Shown here: one piece after another, positions 13,070 through 22,500 of the stretch
Layout: every line of letters starts with the position of its first letter
Position numbering within the stretch: the first letter of the stretch is position 1
Source of the DNA: CAVQBL01 sp963710715
GTDB lineage: Bacteria; Pseudomonadota; Gammaproteobacteria; DSM-16500
Length of the DNA stretch: 64,000 nt
Assembly: GCA_963710715.1 (NCBI GenBank)
Contig: CAVQBL010000015.1
Coordinates: forward strand, 245,347 to 309,346
Reading direction: 5' to 3'
Notes under the pieces: model-generated
Database searches by the model: none
What the model was told of the DNA's origin: nothing
What the model saw: the letters and a program-made list of their open reading frames with translations, nothing else
Position numbers and translations under genes: made by a program

Positions 13070-13105
13070 CCCTCTCCCGCAGCGAAAGAGCGCTGCGGGA
13101 GAGGG
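13070..13105. repeat. Perfect 15-bp hairpin between rplA and rplJ
   Basis: CCCTCTCCCGCAGCG at 13070-13084 is exactly complementary to CGCTGCGGGAGAGGG at 13091-13105, with loop AAAGAG. It lies just downstream of rplA and has no long T run on either strand. It could terminate rplKA transcripts or block exonucleases. The CCCTCTCCC...GGGAGAGGG wording also matches a type of REP-like repeat scattered in many proteobacteria. The rest of the 12799-13113 gap holds the rplJ leader and no gene. Confidence 0.7.
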
Positions 13106-13113
13106 AAAATATG

Positions 13114-13817
13114 TTATGACCCTATACCTACACTTGAAACATCAATTTGTATACCAGGTCCCATGGTGCTGGAAACGGTAACTTTTTTCATATAAATACC
13201 TTTGGAAGAAGCTGGTTTCGCTTTTTTCAAGGCAGCCAAAATAGCTTCTAAATTTTGAGTCAAATCAGCAACTTCAAAATCAATTTTGCCAATTGGGCAT
13301 TGGACAATGCCTGCTTTATCAGTACGATAACGCACTTGTCCTGATTTTGCATTTTTAACTGCAGTCGCAATATCCGCTGTCACGGTACCGTCTTTCGGAT
13401 TTGGCATTAAACCACGTGGACCTAATACTTGACCTAATTGGCCAACCACTCGCATTGCATCAGGTGTTGCAACAATCACATCAAAATTCATTTCACCTGC
13501 TTTTACTTTTTCTGCTAAATCTTCAAGGCCAACAATATCCGCTCCAGCTTTTTTGCCGCATTCGCAGCATGTGCAGGTGTCGTAAATACAGCCACTCTAA
13601 TTTCACGACCCGTGCCTTTAGGCAGAACAATAGCACCGCGAACAGCTTGGTCAGATTTACGCGGATCGATACCCAGAATGACACAAACATCTACACCTTC
13701 ACGGAACTTAGCCGGTGGCATACTCTTTAATAAGGTAAATGCTTCAGCGACAGGATACAATTTTCCTGCTTGTAACTTTTCGCGCATTGCGCGTCTACGT
13801 TTAGTTAGTTTAGGCAT
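13114..13817 (-). CDS. rplA: 50S ribosomal protein L1, one frameshift
   Basis: L1 forms the mobile stalk next to the ribosomal E site and represses its own rplKA operon. The N-terminal part (MPKLTKRRRAMREK) and the core MNFDVIVATPDAMRVVGQLG...LGPRGLMPNPK are in two frames joined near 13550. There, single-base damage splits AHAANAAKKAGADIVGLEDL. Total length fits the family (about 230 residues). It starts 2 bases after the rplK stop codon, so the two are translationally coupled. Confidence 0.95.
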
Positions 13818-13819
13818 CG

Positions 13820-14261
13820 TTATACTACCCCTCCTTCCACTTCTACACCCATACTACGCGCACTGCCTGCAATAGAACGCATCGCTGATTCTAAGCTTGC
13901 TGCATTTAAATCTGGCATTTTGACTTTGGCAATTTCTTCCAATTGTTTACGAGTAATCTTGCCTACTTTATTGGTGTGAGGGGTACTGCTGCCACTTTCA
14001 ATTCCAGCTGCTTCTTTAATTAAATGTGAAGCAGGAGGTGTTTTGATAATAAAAGTGAAACTACGATCTTCAAATACAGTAATTTCAACGGGCAAAGGTT
14101 TGCCTTGTCGTCCGGGAGTTTGTGTTTGCGCATTAAATGCTTTACAGAACTCCATAATATTAACACCATGTTGACCTAACGCGGGTCCAACAGGTGGGCT
14201 GGGATTTGCTGCAGCCGCCTTTGACTTGCAGCTTAATTAAGGCTTTAACTTTCTTTGCCAT
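13820..14261 (-). CDS. rplK: 50S ribosomal protein L11, one frameshift
   Basis: L11 binds the GTPase-associated centre of 23S rRNA and is needed for RelA activation. The start MAKKVKALIKLQV at 14261 is followed by an extra G near 14215, where AAAGCG reads AAAGGCG. Correcting it gives AAANPSPPVGPALGQHGVNI, joined to MEFCKAFNAQTQTPGRQGKP. The C-terminal RNA-binding domain (RKQLEEIAKVKMPDLNAAS) is complete. It is the first gene of rplKA, separated from nusG by 385 bases with two palindromic elements. Confidence 0.95.
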
Positions 14262-14308
14262 GACATCACTCCGAATACGGGTACAAACGCCTTACGGCTC
14301 CCCAATAG

Positions 14309-14372
14309 TTAAACCTAGATTCGGCAGTTGAGCGCCCTACCGCGAGGGTTCAACTGCCGAATCTAGGTTTAA
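14309..14372. repeat. 64-base perfect palindromic element between rplK and nusG
   Basis: Positions 14309-14331 are an exact reverse complement of 14350-14372: 23 bp without a mismatch, starting TTAAACCTAGATTCGGCAG. The 18-base centre itself contains CCCT...AGGG, so the unit can form a long hairpin or cruciform. It has a TTTCTTTTTAT stretch on its plus-strand side. On the transcribed minus strand it follows nusG and precedes rplK. It may act as a terminator or processing site, or be a mobile palindromic repeat. Confidence 0.8.
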
Positions 14373-14463
14373 AATTTCTTTTTATACATAACAGCAGGGG
14401 CGATAGTATAAACAAAAAAATTTGGTAATGGAACAGAAAGTTAGAAATTTTTTATAAACTTGT

Positions 14464-14637
14464 TGTCATGCCTGTCGCGAGCAAAAATCCCCTCGCCGCG
14501 TAAAAACTTGTCCCCGCATACTCTTAGCGTGGGAACACGCGTCGGCTCACTTTGAAAAAGGGGCAGTCGTCTGCTTTTTATACGACTATACGACGGGGGA
14601 TTTTCTGGATGCCAGCTAAAAGCACGCTGGCATGACA
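14464..14637. repeat. Nested inverted-repeat element, about 174 bases, downstream of nusG
   Basis: The outer ends TGTCATGCC (14464-14472) and GGCATGACA (14629-14637) are exact inverted repeats. Inside, AAAATCCCC (14484-14492) faces GGGGATTTT (14596-14604), and a separate GCCAGC...GCTGGC hairpin sits near the right end. Nested terminal inverted repeats with no ORF suggest a miniature, MITE-like or REP-like dispersed element. It ends 9 bases from the nusG stop codon. Confidence 0.6.
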
Positions 14638-14646
14638 GTAAACAAT

Positions 14647-15202
14647 TTATCCTTTTTCAACCTGATCAAACTGCAATTCTACTGGAGTAGAACGACCGAA
14701 AATAAGCACGGCAACACGTAAACGGTTTTTCTCATAGTTAACTTCTTCAACTACGCCATTGAAATCAGCAAATGGTCCATCGATAACACGCACCACTTCA
14801 CCCATTTCAAATAGTACTTTTGGTTTAGGTTTATCACTGCTTTCATGCACTACGCTGCAAAATCATTTCAGCTTCTTTACCAGTGATAGGTGCAGGTTTA
14901 TCACTAGTCCCACCAATAAAACCGAGTACTTTAGGTATGGATTTAACTAAGTGCCAAGTTTCATCATCCATTTCCATTTCCACCAGCACATAGCCAGGGA
15001 AAAATTTGCGTTCACTCTTGCGCTTTTGCCCACCACGCAATTCAACCACTTCTTCTGTGGGTACTAAAATTTCGCCAAATTTATCTCCAATCCCTTCAAC
15101 TTGAATACGTTCGGATAACGCTTGCTTTACATAATTTTCAAAACCAGAGTATGCGTGAACGACATACCAGCGCTTTTTCTTTATTGCCTGATCATCCACC
15201 AT
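14647..15202 (-). CDS. nusG: Transcription antitermination/termination factor NusG, one frameshift
   Basis: NusG binds RNA polymerase, suppresses pausing and links it to Rho or the ribosome. The NGN domain (RWYVVHAYSGFENYVKQAL, PGYVLVEMEMDD) and the C-terminal KOW domain (GEVVRVIDGPFADFNGVVEE) are both present. A single-base break near 14850 splits them. Total length is about 184 codons, which is normal. It starts 3 bases after the secE stop codon, as in the conserved secE-nusG operon. Confidence 0.95.
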
Positions 15203-15205
15203 TGT

Positions 15206-15589
15206 TTATCCCCTTTGCCCCGTAAGCCACCCAATAAGCCATACTAAAATACCATCAATACCCCAGAGTATGAGTGCAAGCACAACAACCATTGCTGCAA
15301 CAACTAATGTTGTTTGCAGAGTTTCTTGGCGCGTAGGCCAAACAACTTTGCGCAATTCATTACGCGACTCGCGCGCAAAAATTAACACTTGCTTTCCTGG
15401 AGCTGTTTGTAAAGCAGTTCCAGCAGCTACAGCTAACAAAAACAACCATCCTAATAAACGGAATGGCCATGGCTGCTGACTATAATAATAATTTGCTACT
15501 AAACCAGCAACAATTAATACCGCAACAACCAGCCATTTCAGCCAGTCATATCGTGTGTTTACTTGGTTTTCTACTAATTTTAGCGGCAT
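15206..15589 (-). CDS. secE: Protein translocase subunit SecE
   Basis: SecE is the small essential subunit that clamps SecY in the SecYEG translocon of the inner membrane. This intact 127-residue ORF has three hydrophobic segments (about 20-38, 44-62 and 92-118). The conserved amphipathic segment ESRNELRKVVWPTRQETLQT precedes the last transmembrane helix. That three-helix layout matches the gammaproteobacterial form. It is the first gene before nusG and lies just downstream of tRNA(Trp). Confidence 0.96.
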   Translation of the reverse strand: MPLKLVENQVNTRYDWLKWLVVAVLIVAGLVANYYYSQQPWPFRLLGWLFLLAVAAGTALQTAPGKQVLIFARESRNELRKVVWPTRQETLQTTLVVAAMVVVLALILWGIDGILVWLIGWLTGQRG

Positions 15590-15611
15590 GTTGTACCTTA
15601 ATACATCATTC

Positions 15612-15687
15612 TGGCAGGCCAGGAGGGTCTCGAACCCCCAACCTACGGTTTTGGAGACCGTCGCTCTGCCAATTGAGCTACTGGCCT
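15612..15687 (-). tRNA. trpT: tRNA-Trp (CCA anticodon)
   Basis: The minus strand reads AGGCCAGTAGCTC...GGTCTCCAAAACC...GGGTTCGAG...CTGGCCTGCCA. The acceptor stem pairs fully, the anticodon loop is CTCCAAA (anticodon CCA), and the 3' CCA is encoded. It lies between tuf and secE, as in E. coli (tufB-trpT-secE). Confidence 0.97.
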
Positions 15688-15695
15688 ATCTTATC

Positions 15696-16889
15696 TTACT
15701 CTATAACTTTAGCCACAACACCAGCACCTACCGTGCGACCACCTTCTCGGATTGCAAATCGTCAATCCTTCTTCCATCGCGATCGGCGCTATCAACGTCA
15801 CCACCATCTTAATGTTATCTCCTGGCATTACCATCTCAACTCCTTCTGGTAACTGGCACTTCGCCTGTTACATCTGTCGTTCTGAAGTAAAATTGTGGAC
15901 GATAGCCTTTAAAAAACGGTGTATGTCTTCCACCTTCTTCTTTCGACAATACATATACTTCTGATTCAAATTTCGTGTGCGGCGTAATCGATCCTGCGTG
16001 CGCTAACACTTGGCCTCTTTCTACTTCTTCTCTCTTCGTGCCTCTTAACAACACACCTACGTTGTCTCCTGCTCGACCTTCGTCTAGCAACTTGCGGAAC
16101 ATTTCAACTCCCGTGCAAGTCGATCTGATCGTTGGCTTCAATCCTACGATTTCTACATCTTCTCCTACTTTGACGATCCCTCTCTCTACTCGACCTGTCA
16201 CAACTGTTCCTCGGCCTGATATCGAGAATACATCTTCTATTGGTAACAAGAAGGGTTTATCTATCTGTCTTTCTGGCTGCGGAAAGTAATCATCCATCGC
16301 CTTCACTATTTTATAAACTGATTCAACTCCTATTTCGCTCTTGATCTCCTTCCAACGCTTTTAATGCAGATCCAATCACGATTGGCGTCTTATCTCCTGG
16401 AAAATCATAACTGCTCAATAAATCTCTCACTTCCATTTCCACTAACTCTAATAATTCTTTATCATCTACCATATCTGCTTTATTCAAGTACACCACAATG
16501 TAGGGCACTCCAACCTGACGCGCTAACAATATATGTTCTCGCGTTTGCGGCATCGGGCCATCTGCTGCTGACACTACTAATATCGCTCCGTCCATCTGCG
16601 CTGCGCCGGTGATCATGTTCTTCACATAATCTGCGTGGCCTGGGCAATCAACATGCGCATAGTGTCTCTTATCAGACTGATACTCAACATGCGCTGTCGC
16701 AATCGTGATTCCGCGCGCTTTTTCTTCTGGCGCTTTATCAATTTGGTCATACGCCAATGCTTCTCCACCAAATTTCTCCGCCATCACTTTTGTCAGTGCC
16801 GCTGTCAGCGTCGTCTTACCATGGTCTACGTGTCCTATCGTCCCCACGTTCACATGTGGCTTTGTGCGCTCAAATACTGCTTTTGCCAT
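15696..16889 (-). CDS. tuf: Translation elongation factor Tu (EF-Tu), frameshifted
   Basis: EF-Tu delivers aminoacyl-tRNA to the ribosome. The N-terminus (MAKAVFERTKPHVNVGTIGH), P-loop GHVDHGKT, DCPGHAD and NKAD motifs are intact. Three single-base frame breaks follow. One near 16325 has an extra G before SEIGVESVYK, one near 15850 lies in TGEVQLPEGVEMV, and one near 15757 has an extra A before RFAIREGGRTVGAGVV. With these corrected the protein ends AKVIE and is about 396 residues, the usual size. Conserved sequence around each break favours sequencing error. The gene belongs to the thr/gly/tyr tRNA-tufB operon. Confidence 0.95.
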
Positions 16890-16977
16890 TGCTAATCGCT
16901 CCTATACGAAAATTTAACAACAATGTCCAGAAGACTGATGTTACCTATATATATAATGTTTCCACTCACTTTTTAAC

Positions 16978-17053
<76 letters not shown>

Positions 17054-17066
17054 GCTCTAGCTAGTA

Positions 17067-17140
17067 TGGAGCGGGCGATGGGAATCGAACCCACGCTATC
17101 AGCTTGGAAGGCTGAAGTTCTACCATTGAACTACGCCCGC
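17067..17140 (-). tRNA. glyT: tRNA-Gly (TCC anticodon)
   Basis: The minus strand reads GCGGGCGTAGTTC...TCAGCCTTCCAAGCTGA...GGTTCGATTCC...CGCCCGCTCCA. The acceptor stem is fully paired, the anticodon is TCC and CCA is encoded. It lies 13 bases upstream of tRNA-Thr in the same operon. Confidence 0.97.
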
Positions 17141-17155
17141 TTCGGGTAATACCAA

Positions 17156-17237
17156 TGGAGGGGGAAGGATTCGAACCTTCGAAGGCAGAGCCGTCAGATT
17201 TACAGTCTGATCCCTTTAACCGCTCGGGAACCCCTCC
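17156..17237 (-). tRNA. tyrU: tRNA-Tyr (GTA anticodon)
   Basis: The minus strand reads GGAGGGGTTCCCGAGCGG...CAGACTGTAAATCTG...GGTTCGAATCC...CCCCTCCA. It has a long class II variable arm and anticodon GTA. After the discriminator A the sequence runs TTGG instead of CCA, so the 3' CCA is not encoded, unlike the three other tRNAs here. It is the first tRNA visible in the tuf operon. Confidence 0.95.
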
Positions 17238-17362
17238 TCAACCCTAAAAAATCGAACCCTGAATTCTCCTTCAGGAACATTAAGATGTCAACTAAAACGA
17301 AATAAAAGAGCCCAGAAGATCTTTTGAATTATTGCCCCGTACCGAATGAGACTGAATAGAAA

Positions 17363-17932
17363 TTACCTAAGTAATTGTTCACCATACGAAATAATCAATT
17401 CTTTATTGCTTGAACACCCCAACTGTTTGCGTATCGTTTCAAAATAATGTTCAACCGTTCTTGGCGACAGCTTCATTTCTAAAGCAATCTCTTTATTCGA
17501 TTTGCCTTGCATCAATAGCAAGAGGCAAATGCTTTGCTGCTATAATTATGTTGGAGCTCCGTAAACACCGACATGATATCCAATATTCTGTAAAACATTA
17601 AACTGTGAATAATATACACTGAAAACCAAAGCACGCACTGCGATATGAATCAGCCGGAAAAATTTGCCCAAAGGTCCAGGGAAATTACGGCATGAATCAA
17701 CTAATTTAAATAAAAATAGTAATAAAAATTGAGGACAAAAATAAAATATTGATAATAAAGTCTTCACCGCATCAAGATCTTTTTCTGACATATATTTAAG
17801 AACCCTATCAATATCTTTAATACACCCGCTTTTTGAAAACAAGTGTTCAACTCTATCGCCTATTAAAATATCACCAACAGCATTTAAGCTAGAAAGTTGA
17901 CGCTCATTAAGATACGCGGAAACAAATTTCAT
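17363..17932 (-). CDS. LuxR-type helix-turn-helix regulator, frame-broken
   Basis: The C-terminal part reads LLLLMQGKSNKEIALEMKL, then SPRTVEHYFETIRKQLGCSS, a textbook LuxR/NarL-type DNA-binding domain. The N-terminal 110 residues (MKFVSAYLNERQLSSLNAVG...) match no ligand or receiver domain I know. Near 17550-17585 the frame slips twice, with FTELQHNYSSK readable in the shifted frame between the two main parts. These may be the last of the sequence errors seen in the leftmost 17 kb, or a real disruption. The start lies 6 bases after the GMC oxidoreductase stop, so the two are co-transcribed. It may be the regulator of the polyketide locus. Confidence 0.7.
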
Positions 17933-17938
17933 ATATTT

Positions 17939-19318
17939 TTATTTCCCTAATAATTTTTGGCTGGAACGATGACTCAATGCCATAATCGTAAAAGAAGGAT
18001 TAATTCCGGGAGACGCTGGAAAAATACTCGAATCTGCTATCGCAACATTAGAATGACTATGCAAAGTGAAATCAGGCCCAATAACTGAATTGGCAGAATC
18101 TGTCCCAATAGAACAACCACCCATCAAATGCAAGCCAAAAACTTGTGAAGTCACAATCATTTCTTTTGCACCCACAGAAGCAAAAACTTCTTTTATTAAA
18201 TGTGTTCCGTATTGTAATTTTTGCTGATCTGCAGCAGTGAGCTTTTTATTGATAAGAACATTATCCTGTTTATCGACTTCAATATATCCTGCTCCTTCAT
18301 CCTGAATCGCAGCCTCAATACAAGCCAAATGGCGATATTTCTGCATCCACTGCATATGTTTCTTTCCAGATAAGGGAGATAAAAATGCGATCGCAATAGG
18401 AGGACTGAACACATTTTCGAATTTAACTCCAGCACGACGAATGCGAATATCATTCGATTTCACACCTTGAAAAGCATGTTTGTGCGCATCAATCGGCTCA
18501 GGAAAAACAGCAAAAAATAATTTTTGCGGATGACATAAAAAATTTTTACCAAGAGCAGGTAGCATTTTTTTCAAGCCAGAACGCAGTAAAATTGCACTAT
18601 TCCCAATCGCACCTGCAGCCAGCACCACTTTGGGAACAATAATTTTTTCTGACTTTCCCTGGTATTGACCAACAACTTCAACTTCATTCGCAGCAAAATT
18701 AAGATGATGCACTTCGAAATTAGATTTAACTGCTAATCCCTTTTCTCTTGCCAGACGTATCGTTGTCACCAACGAACTTTGTTTTGAATTTCTAGGACAA
18801 CCTCCTAGACATGCGATACAGTCAGAACCTTTTTCTATTTGACAATCGGATTGACCTCTATGCAAATAATCCCAACCATAATGAAGTTTATTAAAACCTT
18901 GCATAAAAATTCTGGCATTTTCATTGATATCTTTTTCATTAATGCGTTGAATTTCTATTGTTTGTTCGCATGCTAAATAATGTGGCTCCATGTCTTGCGC
19001 ATTAAAAAATTTAATACGTGTTTTATCCTGCCAATTATCCCAAGCAAAATCATCAAAACGATCGAGCAAAGCTTGATTTAAAACCGAAGTACCACCTAAG
19101 CATTTCCCTCGCAAAAATAATAGCTTGGCATCGGCACTCAATTCTGCGCCACCATTCCAAAACATTTGCGAGGAATAATCTATCTCTTCAAGAGGAAATA
19201 CATTTGAATCAAATTCATTACCCGCTTCCAGCAAGAGGCACTTCGCGCCACCGACAGTTAACTCATAAGCCATTCGGCCGCCAGAAACACCAGACCCAAT
19301 TACGGCAAAATCAAACAT
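17939..19318 (-). CDS. GMC-family FAD-dependent oxidoreductase
   Basis: GMC enzymes oxidise alcohols with FAD. The 459-residue protein has the dinucleotide-binding start VIGSGVSGG (about 6-14), followed by GGTSVLNQALL, the second FAD motif. Its C-terminal signature includes HLMGGC, IADSSIFPASPG and NPSFTIMAL, with the His and Asn of the active site. A cysteine cluster C-x7-C-x2-C-x3-C near residues 163-178 resembles that in cholesterol oxidase-like and dehydrogenase members. No signal peptide is seen, so it is probably cytosolic. It is divergent from the polyketide synthase with 186 bases between them and co-transcribed with the LuxR-type gene. Oxidation of a pathway alcohol is plausible, but the substrate is unknown. 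Confidence 0.85.
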   Translation of the reverse strand: MFDFAVIGSGVSGGRMAYELTVGGAKCLLLEAGNEFDSNVFPLEEIDYSSQMFWNGGAELSADAKLLFLRGKCLGGTSVLNQALLDRFDDFAWDNWQDKTRIKFFNAQDMEPHYLACEQTIEIQRINEKDINENARIFMQGFNKLHYGWDYLHRGQSDCQIEKGSDCIACLGGCPRNSKQSSLVTTIRLAREKGLAVKSNFEVHHLNFAANEVEVVGQYQGKSEKIIVPKVVLAAGAIGNSAILLRSGLKKMLPALGKNFLCHPQKLFFAVFPEPIDAHKHAFQGVKSNDIRIRRAGVKFENVFSPPIAIAFLSPLSGKKHMQWMQKYRHLACIEAAIQDEGAGYIEVDKQDNVLINKKLTAADQQKLQYGTHLIKEVFASVGAKEMIVTSQVFGLHLMGGCSIGTDSANSVIGPDFTLHSHSNVAIADSSIFPASPGINPSFTIMALSHRSSQKLLGK

Positions 19319-19432
19319 ACATATCCTTTATATATAGTATCGTTTTAATTTTTATTAATCATATCATAATGATACTAATAGCTCATCTCTTACCCTGGCC
19401 ATTTTATCGACAGAAATAATAAAAATTAGCAC

Positions 19433-19504
19433 TATAATTACATGAGATATATATATTTTTTTCATCTTTTTTTGCAGAAAGGGGTGCAAAAATAGGAGAG
19501 ATAC
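19433..19504 (+). promoter_or_regulatory. Leader of the polyketide synthase: -10 box, hairpin and RBS
   Basis: A perfect TATAAT lies at 19433-19438, with no convincing -35 box at the right distance. Further down, TTTTTGCA (19469-19476) and TGCAAAAA (19485-19492) form an 8-bp hairpin with loop GAAAGGGG. AGGAGA (19494-19499) is the ribosome-binding site, just before the ATG at 19505. The stem ends two bases before the RBS, so folding or an RNA-binding protein there could control translation. The window also encodes CsrA, which binds GGA motifs near ribosome-binding sites, but a link is only inference. Confidence 0.45.
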
Positions 19505-22500
19505 ATGCCCCAACTCTTTAAGTGGCTAAAACAAAAGATAAAAAAAACTTCACATTCCAAAAAGCAGACCTGTGTCAAAGATATAGCCATTATTGGCATG
19601 GCTTGCCGCTTTCCTGGCGCAAAAGATTATCATCAATTTTGGGATAATTTAAAAGCCGGCAAAAATAGCATCCAGGAAATTACACCTGACCGCTGGGATG
19701 TAAGCAAATATTATTCGCCTGACCGATCAATGCCCAACAAAAGCATTAGCAAATGGGGAGGATTGCTCGATCAAGTTGATTCTTTTGATGCATCCTTTTT
19801 CAATATTTCTCCCCGCGAAGCAGTTGCGATGGATCCTCAACAGCGCCTGTTACTAGAAGAAACTTGGCGTTGCATTGAAGATTCCGGTGTAACGCTAAAA
19901 GAATTACAACGTGGCAATACTTCCGTGTATGTGGGCGTTATGTCAACAGATTATCAAAATCACCTTCTCGGCCTAGAACATACGACAGATAGCTATGAAT
20001 GTCTGGGAAACTATGAAGGAATTTTAGCAAATCGTTTATCGTATTTTTTTAATTTCACCGGTGAAAGCCAATCCATCGATGCTGCTTGTGCATCTTCGCT
20101 GGTTGCATTACACGATGCAAAACGCAGCTTACTGCACGGTGAGAGTGATTATGCATTTGCTGGAGGTGTCAGTGTAATTTGTCATCCATGGAAATATATT
20201 TCATTTTCAAAATCAAACATGTTAAGTCCAGACGGGCAATGCAAAACATTTGATGCAGAAGCAAATGGTTATGTTCCTGCAGAAGGTGTAGGTGTGCTAC
20301 TGCTTTGTTCTTTGAAAAAAGCAATAAAAAATGGATATCATGTTTATGGAATTATTAAAGGCTCAGCAGTAAAGCATGCTGGAAAAAGCTTATCGATCAC
20401 TGCGCCTCGAATCGAAATTGAACGCCAAGTGATTGAAGATGCTATCCAAGACAGTCACGTTGATTCTGAGAGCATTACGTATCTTGAAGCACATGGAACA
20501 GGAACATCCTTAGGTGATCCCCTCGAAATCGAAGCTCTCACACGAGCATTTCACACGGATAAAAAACAATATTGTCAAATCGGCTCTGTCAAAACCAATA
20601 TCGGTCATGCAGAAGCAGCCGCAGGGATTGCAGGCGTGATTAAAGTATTATTAATGTTTCAACATCAAAAAATTCCAAAAACATTGAACATCAAAACCGT
20701 CAATCCTATTATTAATTTTGATCAATCTCCTTTTTGCTTAGCAGATAAATTATCAGAATGGAAATTAGCCGACTCTATTCCTTACAGACGTGCTGGTGTC
20801 AGTTCATTTGGATTTGGTGGAATCAATGCGCATGCGATATTAGAAGAATATATTCCGCCAATCAAGTCGATCAAAGAAATGAAAACCTCTTTACCTTTTA
20901 TATTATCGGCAAAAACTACAGCCAGCTTAGAACAATTATTGATGGCATGGCAAAGCCATGTAAAAACAGAACGGTTTCAGTCACAAGCACTTGAAAATAT
21001 TTGTTACACCCTCATGGGAAGAGAAACATTTGCCTTTCGCTACGGCGGCCAAATACACAACAAAAACGAGCTGGTAAATCTTTTAGAAACAGCTATTACT
21101 CAAAATGAACTTCGACTGGGAGCTAATGCGAAACTCCGAAAAAAACTATTGATTTTGCGTTTACAACCCGTACAAAAATTAAAATATTCAGTATTTCATA
21201 AATTATGCGAACAATACCCATTACTGAATACATTAGAAACTGAATATTTGGATGCCATTCGTAGCTTAAAACAAGGAAAAGCATTGTTAGAGAAAGTATT
21301 TAATGATAATGATTCTACTCAACCACTCAGCCAACTCATTGCACTTTCAACGTTAGGGCATGCATTACTCATGAGTGGTTTACACCCTCGCTATATTATC
21401 AGTGAAGAAATGTGTAAATTAGAAGAAGCTGTGCTCTGTGGCATGATTGATTTTAAAACTGCCGTACAGTGGCTTACTAAAGAAAAAACTGTTATTTCAT
21501 TCAAACGTCCCAATATCAGTTTTTATGATACGCAGCAGAAGAAAATCATTGAACCCTACTATATATCCGAAGCATATTGCCAAACACTTATCAGTCAATT
21601 GAGCATCGACCCTAGCGCTCAAGAAAAATTATTTAAAAAATCCAGTTTATTGTTATCCAATCAATTTACCTTTAAAAAATATCTTGAGGAATGGGAAAAA
21701 ATATTAGAAAAAGAAAAAATAAATATTGAAAAAGTTTTGCAGCAACCAGAAAAATTAACAAAGAACCAACAGCTCTTATTACAAATTATTCTGCTTTCCT
21801 GTTTGAAAAAGCTGAGCAAGAAATGGAGCTTGGCTGAAATCTTCTTTATCGATAATGTCAGCACATTAGAAATAGTTGATCTCTTGATAGACAATGTATT
21901 AACTCGAGATGACGCTGCAGATCTCTTGTTAGATGCAAAAGATGCCTCATGGAAAAAAATCGTAGCGCGTATTCACAAGCATCAATATCGGTTAGATCCA
22001 AGCAAACCATATATTGTACTCAAACAATTTAATCAACACTTACACGAAATTCCCGATGCGACAGCTTGGCTAAATGCGAAACCGCCAGAAAAACCAGAAA
22101 CTGATAACGAATATACCTCACATACTTGGCATATCGATATTGGCAATGAGAAAATAGATGATTTAAACAATACGCTGCCAAATCTCTTGATTAATTTATG
22201 GGAAATAGATATTCCAATCAATTGGCAACTCTGGTATCCCCATCCAGAATATCAAAAAATCGCTTTACCAGTATACCCATTCGACAGAAAACGATATTGG
22301 ACATCCGAAAATAAAATCGCATCATCTCATATTACGCAAGATAAAACTTCAGCTATTCTCGTAACGGATACCAGTTCACTGTTGAAAAAAGTACAAGAAA
22401 ATCTTGTTGCGATCACTGCAACTGTACTCATCATGGATGTTGAAAACTTAAACCCAGAAGAAGATTTAAACAAATTTGGCATGGATTCTATCACCATGAC

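Noticed and set aside
15463..15852. 129-codon plus-strand ORF across secE, tRNA-Trp and tuf
   Set aside because: It runs through a tRNA gene and antisense to two conserved genes.
1..16900. True pseudogenisation of the ribosomal/RNA polymerase cluster
   Set aside because: The genes are essential, protein sequence is conserved across every break, and no in-frame nonsense was seen between shifts. Sequence error is the simpler reading.
19018..19419. 133-codon plus-strand ORF
   Set aside because: It lies opposite the GMC oxidoreductase and has no recognisable domain or ribosome-binding site.
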